Shown here: positions 1 to 6,965 of the stretch, piece after piece
How positions within the stretch are numbered: the stretch's first letter is position 1
Layout of the letters: each line of letters begins with the position of its first letter
Assembly (NCBI GenBank): GCA_018694455.1
Contig: JABHNP010000214.1
Span: 1-18,848, forward strand
Direction: 5' to 3'
Length of the DNA: 18,848 nt
Source of the DNA: Planctomycetaceae bacterium
GTDB lineage: Bacteria; Planctomycetota; Planctomycetia; Pirellulales; UBA1268
Program-made: the position numbers and the translations under genes
The notes under the pieces: generated by a model
Databases searched by the model: none
Told to the model about the DNA's origin: nothing
The model's input: only the letters and a program-made list of their open reading frames with translations

Positions 1-236
1 AAAGCCTCTCGAAGCCTTCTTTTCCACTGATTTCTAACAACGGCATTTCCAACTCGGCGAGAGACTGAAATACCAATACGAGGATGAGCCAGACTCATAG
101 CCTGCTGTGCACCGTAAATTATAAGTGGTCCACTGGCAACTGACTGCCGCTGTTTATAAACACGGTGAAAGTCTGCAGTACGAAGTAATCGTAGCTTCCT
201 GGGGAAATGAAAGTTTGTCTCTGGTGTATTTACCAC
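1..236 (-). CDS. rnpA: Ribonuclease P protein component, N-terminal part (runs off left edge)
   Basis: RnpA is the basic protein subunit of RNase P. It binds the catalytic RNA and helps it mature tRNA 5' ends in the cytoplasm. I translated this reading frame by hand: 78 residues are visible before the edge. It shows the family signature RVGNAVVRNQWKRRLREA (residues 61-78), preceded by HPRIGISVSRR, the usual RnpA core. The N-terminal part (FPRKLRLLRTADFHRVYKQ) also fits the family. The most likely start is GTG at 236-234, because the frame upstream has no better start. This GTG sits inside the last codons of the J-protein gene, giving a 7-base overlap (GTGGTAA). No Shine-Dalgarno is visible, so translation is probably coupled to the upstream gene. 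The C-terminal 40 or so residues are outside the window. Recognition is firm; the exact start is an inference. Confidence 0.9.
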   Translation of the reverse strand, partial: MVNTPETNFHFPRKLRLLRTADFHRVYKQRQSVASGPLIIYGAQQAMSLAHPRIGISVSRRVGNAVVRNQWKRRLREA

Positions 237-1171
237 TTGATAGTAGCCCGTGGACCATCGTGCATACTCGCTTCAACCACCTTTGCCGACTCCAATAGTG
301 CTTTTGATGCCGCCTCATCATCTGACATCGGTAACACAATCTGCACCTCTGCAATCAGATCGCCCTTAGACCCGTTTGCATGGCGAACTCCCATTCCGCC
401 AGCCCGCAATTTTTTCCCCGAGGACGTCCCTGCCGGTATTCTCAAGCTGATTGTTCCCCATGGAGTTGGTAGATCAACTTTTGCTCCTTCTAAAGCTTCC
501 GAAAGAGAAATCGGCAAACTTACTGCAAGTGTATCTCCTTCACGGCGATACACCGAGTGCTGTTCAACACCCACGTCAAGAAGAAGATCACCCGCTACTC
601 CACCGCCATGGCCCGGCCTTCCCTGCCCACGTAAACGCATACGAGAACCATCAGGAAGTCCTTGTGGAATGGTAATGCTAAGGGTCTCATGTTTACCATT
701 CCGCTCAAATCGCACCTCAGTTTTTCCACCATCAATTGCTAACTGAAATGGAACACGGATGTTGGCCGTGATGTCCTCTCCAGGCGTCCGCGGGTTACGT
801 CTCGTCCGGCTTGAACGCCGCTTTCCGCCACCGAATAAATCAGCAAAGCCACCGCCGCCGAAAAGACTTTCTAAATCAACCTCTCCACCAGACTGGAATC
901 CACCAGACTGCCCCTGCGGTGACCAGCCGCCACCGCCGCCAGCTCCAACACCTTCGAAGGAGCTTCCGTACCGATCGTACATCTCCCTCTTACTCGGATC
1001 ATTGAGTACATCAAAAGCTGTCTGAACTTTTTTAAACTGCTCTTTTGCGGCATCGTCATCTGGGTGAAGATCTGGATGGTATTTCCTTGCCATTTCTCGA
1101 TATGCTTTCTGAATATCATCAGATGTCGCCGTGCGAGAAACGCCCAGTATTTGATAATGATCATCCGCCAT
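230..1171 (-). CDS. cbpA: DnaJ/CbpA-type J-domain co-chaperone without zinc finger
   Basis: This is a J-domain co-chaperone that stimulates the Hsp70 (DnaK) ATPase and delivers unfolded clients. The N-terminal J domain has the HPD tripeptide (residues 32-34 counted from the ATG). A Gly/Phe-rich linker follows (GAGGGGGWSPQGQ, then ESLFGGGGFADLFGGG), and then the two beta-sandwich client-binding domains (PGEDITANIRVPFQLA, then LLLDVGVEQHSVYRREGDTL). The CxxCxGxG zinc repeats of true DnaJ are absent, which makes it CbpA-like (class B). An upstream GTG at 1183 is in frame, but I chose ATG at 1171 because AGGTGAG lies 7 bases upstream (1185-1179). It is 313 residues long, normal for the class. It lies 78 bases downstream of ppk1 on the same strand and its stop overlaps the rnpA start, so the three genes are probably co-transcribed. 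The symbol reflects architecture and is not proof of orthology. Confidence 0.93.
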   Translation of the reverse strand: MADDHYQILGVSRTATSDDIQKAYREMARKYHPDLHPDDDAAKEQFKKVQTAFDVLNDPSKREMYDRYGSSFEGVGAGGGGGWSPQGQSGGFQSGGEVDLESLFGGGGFADLFGGGKRRSSRTRRNPRTPGEDITANIRVPFQLAIDGGKTEVRFERNGKHETLSITIPQGLPDGSRMRLRGQGRPGHGGGVAGDLLLDVGVEQHSVYRREGDTLAVSLPISLSEALEGAKVDLPTPWGTISLRIPAGTSSGKKLRAGGMGVRHANGSKGDLIAEVQIVLPMSDDEAASKALLESAKVVEASMHDGPRATIKW

Positions 1172-1178
1172 TCGATTT

Positions 1179-1185
1179 CTCACCT
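1179..1185 (-). promoter_or_regulatory. Shine-Dalgarno site of the J-protein gene
   Basis: AGGTGAG on the minus strand, 7 bases before ATG 1171. It decides the start in favour of this ATG over the in-frame GTG at 1183, which lies within the site itself. Confidence 0.7.
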
Positions 1186-1249
1186 GTGCGCTCGGGAACT
1201 CTTACAAACTCTACAGAATAGATTACCGGACTCTGAAAAAACGTCTAGC

Positions 1250-3547
1250 TTATGATCGCCTCTTCCTCGACCTTGAACGGTTCTGCGGCTGCGGTACACC
1301 ACTGCGGGACGCACCGCCCACTCGTGAGGAGGTCGACAATTGTTTTTTCTCCCCACCACCTGCATTGTTTGGAAGTTTCGTAATCGTTTCATTCGCTGCT
1401 GAGGCCTCCTCCATAAATGCAACCTGGCTGCGAATATTGCTCTGATTTCTTGCTCGAACATCATGCACATAAGCGCCGTCTGAATGCAACGTTCTTGCCC
1501 GTGTGTTATCAGCCATGTATGTCGGCACAATACTTGCGAGCACTCGCTCCTTAAGTGGCCCTGCAAGCACTGGGAACATAACTTCGACCCTCCTGAAGAA
1601 GTTTCGAGGCATCCAGTCTGCGCTACCCAGATACACTTCAGCATTTACTCCGTCACCAAACACAAATATCCGACTATGCTCAAGAAACCGATCAACGATA
1701 CTCCGAACTTGAATATTCTCGCTTAACCCAATAACGCCTGGCCGTAAGCAACAAATTCCACGGGAGAGAATCTCTATTGGCACACCCGCTTGACTGGCTT
1801 CATATAAAGATTCAATGATCTGATGGTCAGCTAATGAATTTACTTTTGCAAAGATTTTCGATGGTTTACCGGCACAAGCAAGGGCTTTCTGAGAAGCAAT
1901 TAATTCGAGTGTTCGGCTGTGCAGATCATTTGGAGCAACAATGAGCTTTTTCCAACGATGTCCCTGCGAATACCCCGTCAGCAAATTGAAAAGAGCAGAA
2001 GCATCTTCTGCAATTTCAACATCTGCCGTAAACAATCCTAGGTCCGTATATGAAGTGGCTGTCGCTGGATTATAATTTCCGGTTCCAAGATGAACGTATC
2101 GCTTAAGTCCTTCACGCTCATTCCGAATGACAAGCGAAACCTTACAGTGTGTTTTGAGATCAAGAAAACCAAAAACAACGTGGACTCCAGCTCTCTCTAG
2201 TTGCCTCGCCCAACTCACATTGTTTGCCTCATCAAACCGTGCCTTGAGTTCCACGAGTGCTGTAACGTGTTTACCAGCTTCTGCAGCATCCATGAGGGCT
2301 CGAATTATTGGTGAATCACCGCTGGTGCGGTAAAGGGTCTGCTTAATCGCCAAAACCCTCGGATCCCTTGCCGCGGACGTGACAAAATCAACAACTGGGT
2401 CAAATGATTCATACGGATGATGAACTAAGACGTCTTCACGAGCCACGGTCGAAAAGATGTCACGCTGCTGACGGAATGCAGCAGGTCTTCGTGGTGTGTG
2501 TGGCTTATCATGAAACTTCTCAAAACCTGAAAGTTTATAAAGTTCCCAGAGCCCGGTGAGATCAAGCGGTCCGTCGATGCGATAGACCTCATTATAAGTC
2601 GTAACACCTGGCTCCTGACTATTCGCCCTCAAATCCTCATCATCAATAATTCGCTGGGCAATTGACTCATCAGCCTTTGCTGCAATCTCTAACCGAACAG
2701 CTTGTCCCCGCTGCCTTTCCTTGAGTCGCTCTTCGATAAGCCGAAGCATGTCGTCTGATTCTTGCTCAAGAAGTTCCTGGTCGCAGTCACGTGTAATACG
2801 AAAGGTCGTCCACGACTTAACTGAAAATCCACCGAATAATTCTGGCAACCGTGCTGCAACCAATTCTTCTAGAAGTACGAAGCAAACAGTATCTGAATTT
2901 TCATCTGGTAGCAGAATCACTCGTGGCAGCACCTGAGGAACTTGCACAACAGCAAACAACTGCTTTGGACCAAGGCCTTTTTCATGTTCGAGCATAGTGC
3001 CAAGGTAGAGGCCACGATTATGGTACCGAGGTGATGGATGAGCCGGATCACAAGCCATTGGGGTAAGAATTGGTAACGCTCGCTCATGAAAGAATCGATC
3101 AACATACTTCCTTTGCTCTTCTGTGAGTTCCGTATCTCGTAAAAGTTTAAATCCGGCCTCTTGCATAGCTGGGCCAATAATTTCCCGAAGACACCGATAC
3201 TGCCTGGCCACAAGTTCCTGAGTACGGTGCGCTATGGCACGCAGCTGCTCACTAGCGGTTAGACCATCAGCAGCAAAATCTTGGGGTGCGCCATCACCAA
3301 ACGCTTGTTCTCGAATACCGGCCACACGAACCATGAAAAACTCATCTAGATTCGAGCTGAAAATTGCAAGAAATTTCATGCGTTCAAGCAGCGGATTCTC
3401 CTCATTTTCAGCTTCTTCCAGAACTCTTAGGTTGAATTCGAGCCAACTCAATTCGCGATTAATGAACGCTTCTGGTCCAATCTTCTTTGTGGATTCTTCA
3501 GCCAACGTCGCTATCCTTTCGAGCGATTCGTACCCGCTCTTTTGCAT
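1250..3547 (-). CDS. ppk1: Polyphosphate kinase 1
   Basis: Ppk1 reversibly transfers the gamma-phosphate of ATP to inorganic polyphosphate, through a phosphohistidine. The 765-residue product has the N-terminal domain (FINRELSWLEFNLRVLEEA, residues 28-46, and FSSNLDEFFMVRV, residues 63-75) and both C-terminal phospholipase-D-like domains. By alignment from memory with the E. coli enzyme, the phosphorylated histidine corresponds to H467 (DLKTHCKV), the second to H486 (RYVHLGTGNYNP, the same 19-residue spacing), and a third to H624 (FLEHSRIFVF). The FGDGVNAEVYLGSADWMPRN segment is also typical. The last 65 or so residues form a low-complexity Ser/Arg/Gln tail ending SRSRKRRS, beyond the usual length of about 690. 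The ATG at 3547 has no obvious Shine-Dalgarno. The gene is divergent from the CitG-like gene and leads the ppk1, J-protein, rnpA series. Confidence 0.97.
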   Translation of the reverse strand: MQKSGYESLERIATLAEESTKKIGPEAFINRELSWLEFNLRVLEEAENEENPLLERMKFLAIFSSNLDEFFMVRVAGIREQAFGDGAPQDFAADGLTASEQLRAIAHRTQELVARQYRCLREIIGPAMQEAGFKLLRDTELTEEQRKYVDRFFHERALPILTPMACDPAHPSPRYHNRGLYLGTMLEHEKGLGPKQLFAVVQVPQVLPRVILLPDENSDTVCFVLLEELVAARLPELFGGFSVKSWTTFRITRDCDQELLEQESDDMLRLIEERLKERQRGQAVRLEIAAKADESIAQRIIDDEDLRANSQEPGVTTYNEVYRIDGPLDLTGLWELYKLSGFEKFHDKPHTPRRPAAFRQQRDIFSTVAREDVLVHHPYESFDPVVDFVTSAARDPRVLAIKQTLYRTSGDSPIIRALMDAAEAGKHVTALVELKARFDEANNVSWARQLERAGVHVVFGFLDLKTHCKVSLVIRNEREGLKRYVHLGTGNYNPATATSYTDLGLFTADVEIAEDASALFNLLTGYSQGHRWKKLIVAPNDLHSRTLELIASQKALACAGKPSKIFAKVNSLADHQIIESLYEASQAGVPIEILSRGICCLRPGVIGLSENIQVRSIVDRFLEHSRIFVFGDGVNAEVYLGSADWMPRNFFRRVEVMFPVLAGPLKERVLASIVPTYMADNTRARTLHSDGAYVHDVRARNQSNIRSQVAFMEEASAANETITKLPNNAGGGEKKQLSTSSRVGGASRSGVPQPQNRSRSRKRRS

Positions 3548-3657
3548 AAATTAAACTGCCAACAACAGTCGACCCGACAACCGGATTACAAGACTTTCCA
3601 TACACACCCTAATTCTTTCATATTCCAAACGCCCGTGTGGCTAAAAACTCCTTCGAA

Positions 3658-4581
3658 ATGCCAGAAATACCTGCCAATTCGACACTTCTGGAAGCGGCTA
3701 TGGCAGTCAGTAGGGAACTACTGCCTCGGCCTTCCTGCTTAACTCCCGGGTGGTGTGCAGCCATAGCGAGCATCTTGGAGGCAACTGCACGTAAACCTGG
3801 AAATGTCAGTCCGAGAAAAAGTTTTGAAGATCTTTCCTATGACGAGCTTTGCAATGCAGCGATCGCGATAGCGCCCATCTTGGATAAGGCAGCAACTACT
3901 CCGTTAGGAAAAACGATTCGGGATGCGGTCACTCAATCACAATCAACGACTCGTTCAAATGCCAACTTAGGCATTATCATTGCGATAGTACCTCTTGTCA
4001 TAGGAAGCAAATCACCAAATGTTTTTTTGTCAGCAGATGGTGCCGACACTGCAATCAATAAATCTGATTCGCAGGACGCACTTGATATTTACGCTGCGAT
4101 CAAACAAGCAAATACTAAGTCACTGGGCACACGCAATAAATATGATATTCAAAACGCACCTCCGCAAGCAATCCGGGAAGCAATGCGGTATGCTGCCACA
4201 ACAGAACCGAAAGATAGCATCGCTGCTCTCTGGGGCTTTGGCTATCAGTCCTTATGGGACAACGCGGTCTCTGATCTGAAAAACTACGAAACTCGTGCAG
4301 AAAGCTGGGAACAAGCAATTGTCAACACTGCTTTAGCCCAACTCGCTCGCACCCCAGACTCCCTCATAACCCGTCGTCATGGGATACAGGAATCTCTTCG
4401 GGTTTCCTCAGAGGCTGCCGCATTGCTTGCGTTACCGGAACAAGATCGTTTCTCCGCTGTCGAGGCATTTGACTGGCGTCTTCGGCACCCCTGCCGTATA
4501 AACCCTGGCACTACTGCGGATCTTGTTGCTGCTGCATTATACGTTCATCTATGGAACTCGTGTTTCCATGAACTCTTTTAA
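3658..4581 (+). CDS. CitG/MdcB-like (triphosphoribosyl-dephospho-CoA synthase family) protein of C1 cluster
   Basis: This is an all-helical protein of the CitG/MdcB family, recognised by EATARKPGNVSP (residues 41-52; compare the TPKPG motif of CitG) and NANLGIIIAIVPL (residues 101-113). Classical members make the prosthetic-group precursor of citrate or malonate decarboxylase. No decarboxylase genes are present here. The neighbours are a pterin-synthase homologue, mch and an ATP-grasp ligase. From memory, a CitG-like gene also accompanies mch in methylotrophic proteobacteria (the orf5/orf7 region). I therefore infer a role in making methanopterin or methanofuran-type cofactors; the reaction is not known to me. 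The start is uncertain: ATG 3658 gives 307 residues, GTG 3637 in the same frame gives 314, and neither has a clear Shine-Dalgarno. The next gene begins 15 bases after the stop, so the two are very likely co-transcribed. Confidence 0.8.
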   Translation: MPEIPANSTLLEAAMAVSRELLPRPSCLTPGWCAAIASILEATARKPGNVSPRKSFEDLSYDELCNAAIAIAPILDKAATTPLGKTIRDAVTQSQSTTRSNANLGIIIAIVPLVIGSKSPNVFLSADGADTAINKSDSQDALDIYAAIKQANTKSLGTRNKYDIQNAPPQAIREAMRYAATTEPKDSIAALWGFGYQSLWDNAVSDLKNYETRAESWEQAIVNTALAQLARTPDSLITRRHGIQESLRVSSEAAALLALPEQDRFSAVEAFDWRLRHPCRINPGTTADLVAAALYVHLWNSCFHELF

Positions 4582-4596
4582 TAACCGAATTTTAAA

Positions 4597-5100
4597 ATGA
4601 CAGTAATTTTTTCCGTATCATTAAAAAAAGCAGTCCATGTTTTTTCAGCTGGCCACTTCATAACCCTTAAAAACGATCTTTGCGAATCCATACACGGACA
4701 CAATTGGACGGTAGCATGCTCAACCTCGGGCGCTCCTGACAACCACGGAATGGTCATTGATTTCATTTTTCTCCGTGACACCCTCTCAGAAATCATTGCT
4801 CGACTCGATCACAGTTTGCTTTTGCCAACAAAAAACCCTTTTCTTAACGTAACCCAACAAACACATGCAGGCCGAGAAGAGGTCCTTGTGACGTTTGAAA
4901 AACGACGCTGGATATTTCCGGCTGATGAATGCAGACTCCTACCACTCATCAACACTACTGCCGAACTACTCGCGGAGTGGATTGGCACTGAATTACTTGA
5001 GCGTCTGGCACAAAACGGCTTGAGACAACCAGGCTTTATTCGCCTTGAAGTAGATGAATGCCTTGGGCAATCGGCAATCTGGGAAAAGGTTATGGACTAG
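4597..5100 (+). CDS. 6-pyruvoyl-tetrahydropterin synthase / QueD family protein
   Basis: This is a small T-fold pteridine enzyme of 167 residues. Zinc ligands are visible as H20 (FSAGHFI) and H33/H35 (IHGHNW). The catalytic cysteine is C29, spaced CxxxHGH as in QueD. GMVIDF (51-56), LDHSLL (70-75) and NTTAELLAEWI complete the family pattern. Family members act on 7,8-dihydroneopterin triphosphate, making 6-pyruvoyl-tetrahydropterin, 6-carboxy-tetrahydropterin or 6-hydroxymethyl-dihydropterin. Which product this enzyme makes cannot be read from the sequence. No queC, queE or queF lies nearby, and the gene sits between a CitG-like gene and mch. I therefore infer a step in the pterin part of tetrahydromethanopterin rather than queuosine synthesis. 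It follows the CitG-like gene by 15 bases, and its 3' end overlaps the repressor gene on the opposite strand by 11 bases. Confidence 0.88.
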   Translation: MTVIFSVSLKKAVHVFSAGHFITLKNDLCESIHGHNWTVACSTSGAPDNHGMVIDFIFLRDTLSEIIARLDHSLLLPTKNPFLNVTQQTHAGREEVLVTFEKRRWIFPADECRLLPLINTTAELLAEWIGTELLERLAQNGLRQPGFIRLEVDECLGQSAIWEKVMD

Positions 5101-5767
5101 CTAATTCTTCAACAAGCAAATTGCTTGCCGCGTCAATTGCTAGAGCAACCATAGCGTTATTGACTCGTACGTAAAAAACACCCGTTGGACTTTTCGTCTC
5201 TTCAACATGGCCACTAGATCCAAGAATTAATCCTGTTTCGGCAAGGTAGCGTAAAAAAACTGGTGATTGATCAAGAACGCGAGTCACTCGAAAACTGACG
5301 CCCATAGGAAGCGTAGATAACGGTTGATATTTATTTATGTGCTCCGAATCTGAACCGGTCGTTCCTCTCGGAATTGGATCACCATGAGGATCCACCTCGG
5401 GCCTACCAAGGTATTCATCGATCCTGTCGACTAACAGATCACTAACAGCATGTTCCATGTGCTCCGCCTCATCGTGCACTTCATCCCAATTCATTGAAAG
5501 TGTTTGTACTAAAAACTGTTCAATGAGCCGATGGCGACGAATCATTCGTAATGCCAAAACTTGGCCTGTTCGTGATAGCGACACACCCTCGTAGGGAGTA
5601 TGCATTGCTAGGCCAGCAGTATTAAGTGTCTTGAGCATACTCGTTACAGTCCCCGGCGCGACCCCAAGAGTAGATGCTAACTGCCCCGTAGTCACAGGCT
5701 TCTTATCCTGCTGTTCTGAAATCTGATAAATAGCTTTTATGTAATTCTCTACCGTAAGGCTAGGCAC
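5090..5767 (-). CDS. DtxR/MntR-family metal-dependent transcriptional repressor
   Basis: This is a metal-sensing repressor of 225 residues. The N-terminal winged helix (VTTGQLASTLGVAPGTVTSMLKTL, about residues 25-48) is followed by the dimerisation/metal domain and a C-terminal SH3/FeoA-like domain (about 150-220). Residues aligning with the metal ligands of DtxR/MntR are H79, E83, H98, E102, E105 and H106. Glu at 102, where DtxR has Cys, resembles MntR and hints at manganese. In helix 1, the MntR Asp8/Glu11 pair appears as N8/K11 (VENYIKAIY). The GTG start at 5767 is well supported: GGAG lies 7 bases upstream on the minus strand. The gene is divergent from mch, and its stop overlaps the pterin-synthase gene. 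It may control itself and possibly mch through the shared intergenic region, which is an inference. Confidence 0.92.
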   Translation of the reverse strand: MPSLTVENYIKAIYQISEQQDKKPVTTGQLASTLGVAPGTVTSMLKTLNTAGLAMHTPYEGVSLSRTGQVLALRMIRRHRLIEQFLVQTLSMNWDEVHDEAEHMEHAVSDLLVDRIDEYLGRPEVDPHGDPIPRGTTGSDSEHINKYQPLSTLPMGVSFRVTRVLDQSPVFLRYLAETGLILGSSGHVEETKSPTGVFYVRVNNAMVALAIDAASNLLVEELASP

Positions 5768-5962
5768 AGTAATCTCCGAAAAAACAAGGGATCTCGGTGT
5801 ACACTACTTAGAATCGAATTGCGAATCGATCGGAAACATACCAAGATAACCCCTCGATCACCAAGAAGTCGAGATAAATATTGTCGTACAGATCATTCTG
5901 TACTCGTTATCACTAAGCTCTCTCCAACATATCATCAGTCGTTGCATAATACAGAAACAACA
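5768..5962. promoter_or_regulatory. Divergent regulatory region between repressor gene and mch
   Basis: This 195-bp region must hold promoters for both the DtxR-family gene (leftward) and mch (rightward). It contains an 18-bp inverted repeat at 5886-5903, an 8-bp palindrome GTGTACAC at 5797-5804, and a direct repeat of GAATCGA at 5811-5817 and 5823-5829. CATAAT at 5945-5950 could be a -10 box for mch, but no matching -35 is visible. The boundaries are simply those of the two genes. Confidence 0.5.
5886..5903. promoter_or_regulatory. Perfect inverted repeat, candidate operator
   Basis: GTACAGATCATTCTGTAC consists of two perfect 7-bp arms around TCAT. It lies 60 bp before the mch ATG and 119 bp before the repressor start. 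The size and symmetry suit a dimeric winged-helix repressor, but it does not match the classical DtxR or MntR box as I remember them. It could also be the site of another regulator. Confidence 0.4.
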
Positions 5963-6958
5963 ATGCCTAGTACGCCGACGACGAAAGTGTCACTGAGCGA
6001 CGGTGCTGCAGTGTGCCTTCATGAACTCCTCGAAAATCCTCAGCAGTATCAGGCAGGCATTACCAATTGTTCTGGCGCACGAATCATCGATTGTGGTGTG
6101 CGGGCAAGTGGATCGGCAGAACTTGGTGTCCTCATGGCTGAAATTGCGATGGGTGGCCGTGGAAAAGTGGCGATCGACACCAAACAAGAGTTCGAAGCTC
6201 TACCAGACCTCTGGTCGAAATGCCCATGGCCATTGGTTCAGGTGCATTCTGACGACCCTGTATCGGCGTGTCTTGCTTCCCAGTACGCCGGCTGGAAGAT
6301 TGACCAGGATAATTATAGGGCAATGGCAAGTGGTCCAATCCGTGCCGTCATTGGGAAAGAAAAAATTTATGAAACGATTGGGCGGCGGGAACGACCAAGC
6401 ATGACGATCGGCTTACTTGAGGCAAACAGAATGCCGCCGGAAGCTGTCTGCCAGGAACTCGCTGCCCTCGCGGGACTTCCGACTCACGCGATAACTCTAC
6501 TTGTTGCCGCAACCGAAAGTCCCGCGGGATTAGTCCAGATCGTAGCTCGATCATTAGAGACCTCGCTTCACCAGCTTCACGAATGTGGCTTTAATTTAGA
6601 ACGAATTGTTCGCGGCAGTGCGATAGCACCACTTCCCCCCAAAACCCAAGACACTCTCATTGCTCTTGGGTGCACAAATGATTCCATTCTCTACGGTGGC
6701 GTTGTCCAACTTGATGTGACTGGCGATGACCGCAGCTTGGAGGATATTGGGCCTAAGGCTGTGAGCTGCTGCTCGGATCTTCATGGCAGGTTATTTTCCG
6801 AGCTTTTCGAACAAGTAAATCAAGACTTTTATGCACTCGACCCAGCTCTTTTTGCACCAGCAGTCCTTGAATTCAAAAACCTTGATACCGGTCGCCATCA
6901 TCGATTCGGATCGACCTCACCCGACATTATAGAAATGTCTTTCTCCGCCACTAATTGA
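5963..6958 (+). CDS. mch: Methenyltetrahydromethanopterin cyclohydrolase
   Basis: Mch reversibly hydrolyses N5,N10-methenyl-H4MPT to N5-formyl-H4MPT in the cytoplasm, a step of H4MPT-dependent formaldehyde/formate interconversion and of methanogenesis. The 331-residue product matches the family along its length: IDCGVRASGSAELG (42-55), DDPVSACLASQYAGWKI (97-113), ASGPIRA (122-128), TNDSILYGG (238-246) and DFYALDPALFAPA (288-300). The pair assigned from memory as catalytic in the archaeal enzyme (Arg183/Glu186) corresponds to R196 and E199 (ARSLE). The usual Arg before TND is Cys here (C237). The frame is open back to 5819, but the extra 48 residues resemble no part of Mch, so ATG 5963 is chosen. 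The ATP-grasp gene begins 7 bases downstream, so the two form an operon. Confidence 0.96.
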   Translation: MPSTPTTKVSLSDGAAVCLHELLENPQQYQAGITNCSGARIIDCGVRASGSAELGVLMAEIAMGGRGKVAIDTKQEFEALPDLWSKCPWPLVQVHSDDPVSACLASQYAGWKIDQDNYRAMASGPIRAVIGKEKIYETIGRRERPSMTIGLLEANRMPPEAVCQELAALAGLPTHAITLLVAATESPAGLVQIVARSLETSLHQLHECGFNLERIVRGSAIAPLPPKTQDTLIALGCTNDSILYGGVVQLDVTGDDRSLEDIGPKAVSCCSDLHGRLFSELFEQVNQDFYALDPALFAPAVLEFKNLDTGRHHRFGSTSPDIIEMSFSATN

Positions 6959-6965
6959 CCTCGTA

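Noticed and set aside
207..1025. Plus-strand reading frames opposite the J-protein gene
   Set aside because: They are antisense shadows of a well-recognised gene; their compositions (Pro/Ser/Arg-rich) mirror the Gly-rich linker on the other strand.
5819..5962. In-frame 48-residue N-terminal extension of mch
   Set aside because: The extra residues are basic and unlike any Mch; they cover the 18-bp inverted repeat and the intergenic control region. ATG 5963 gives the normal family length.
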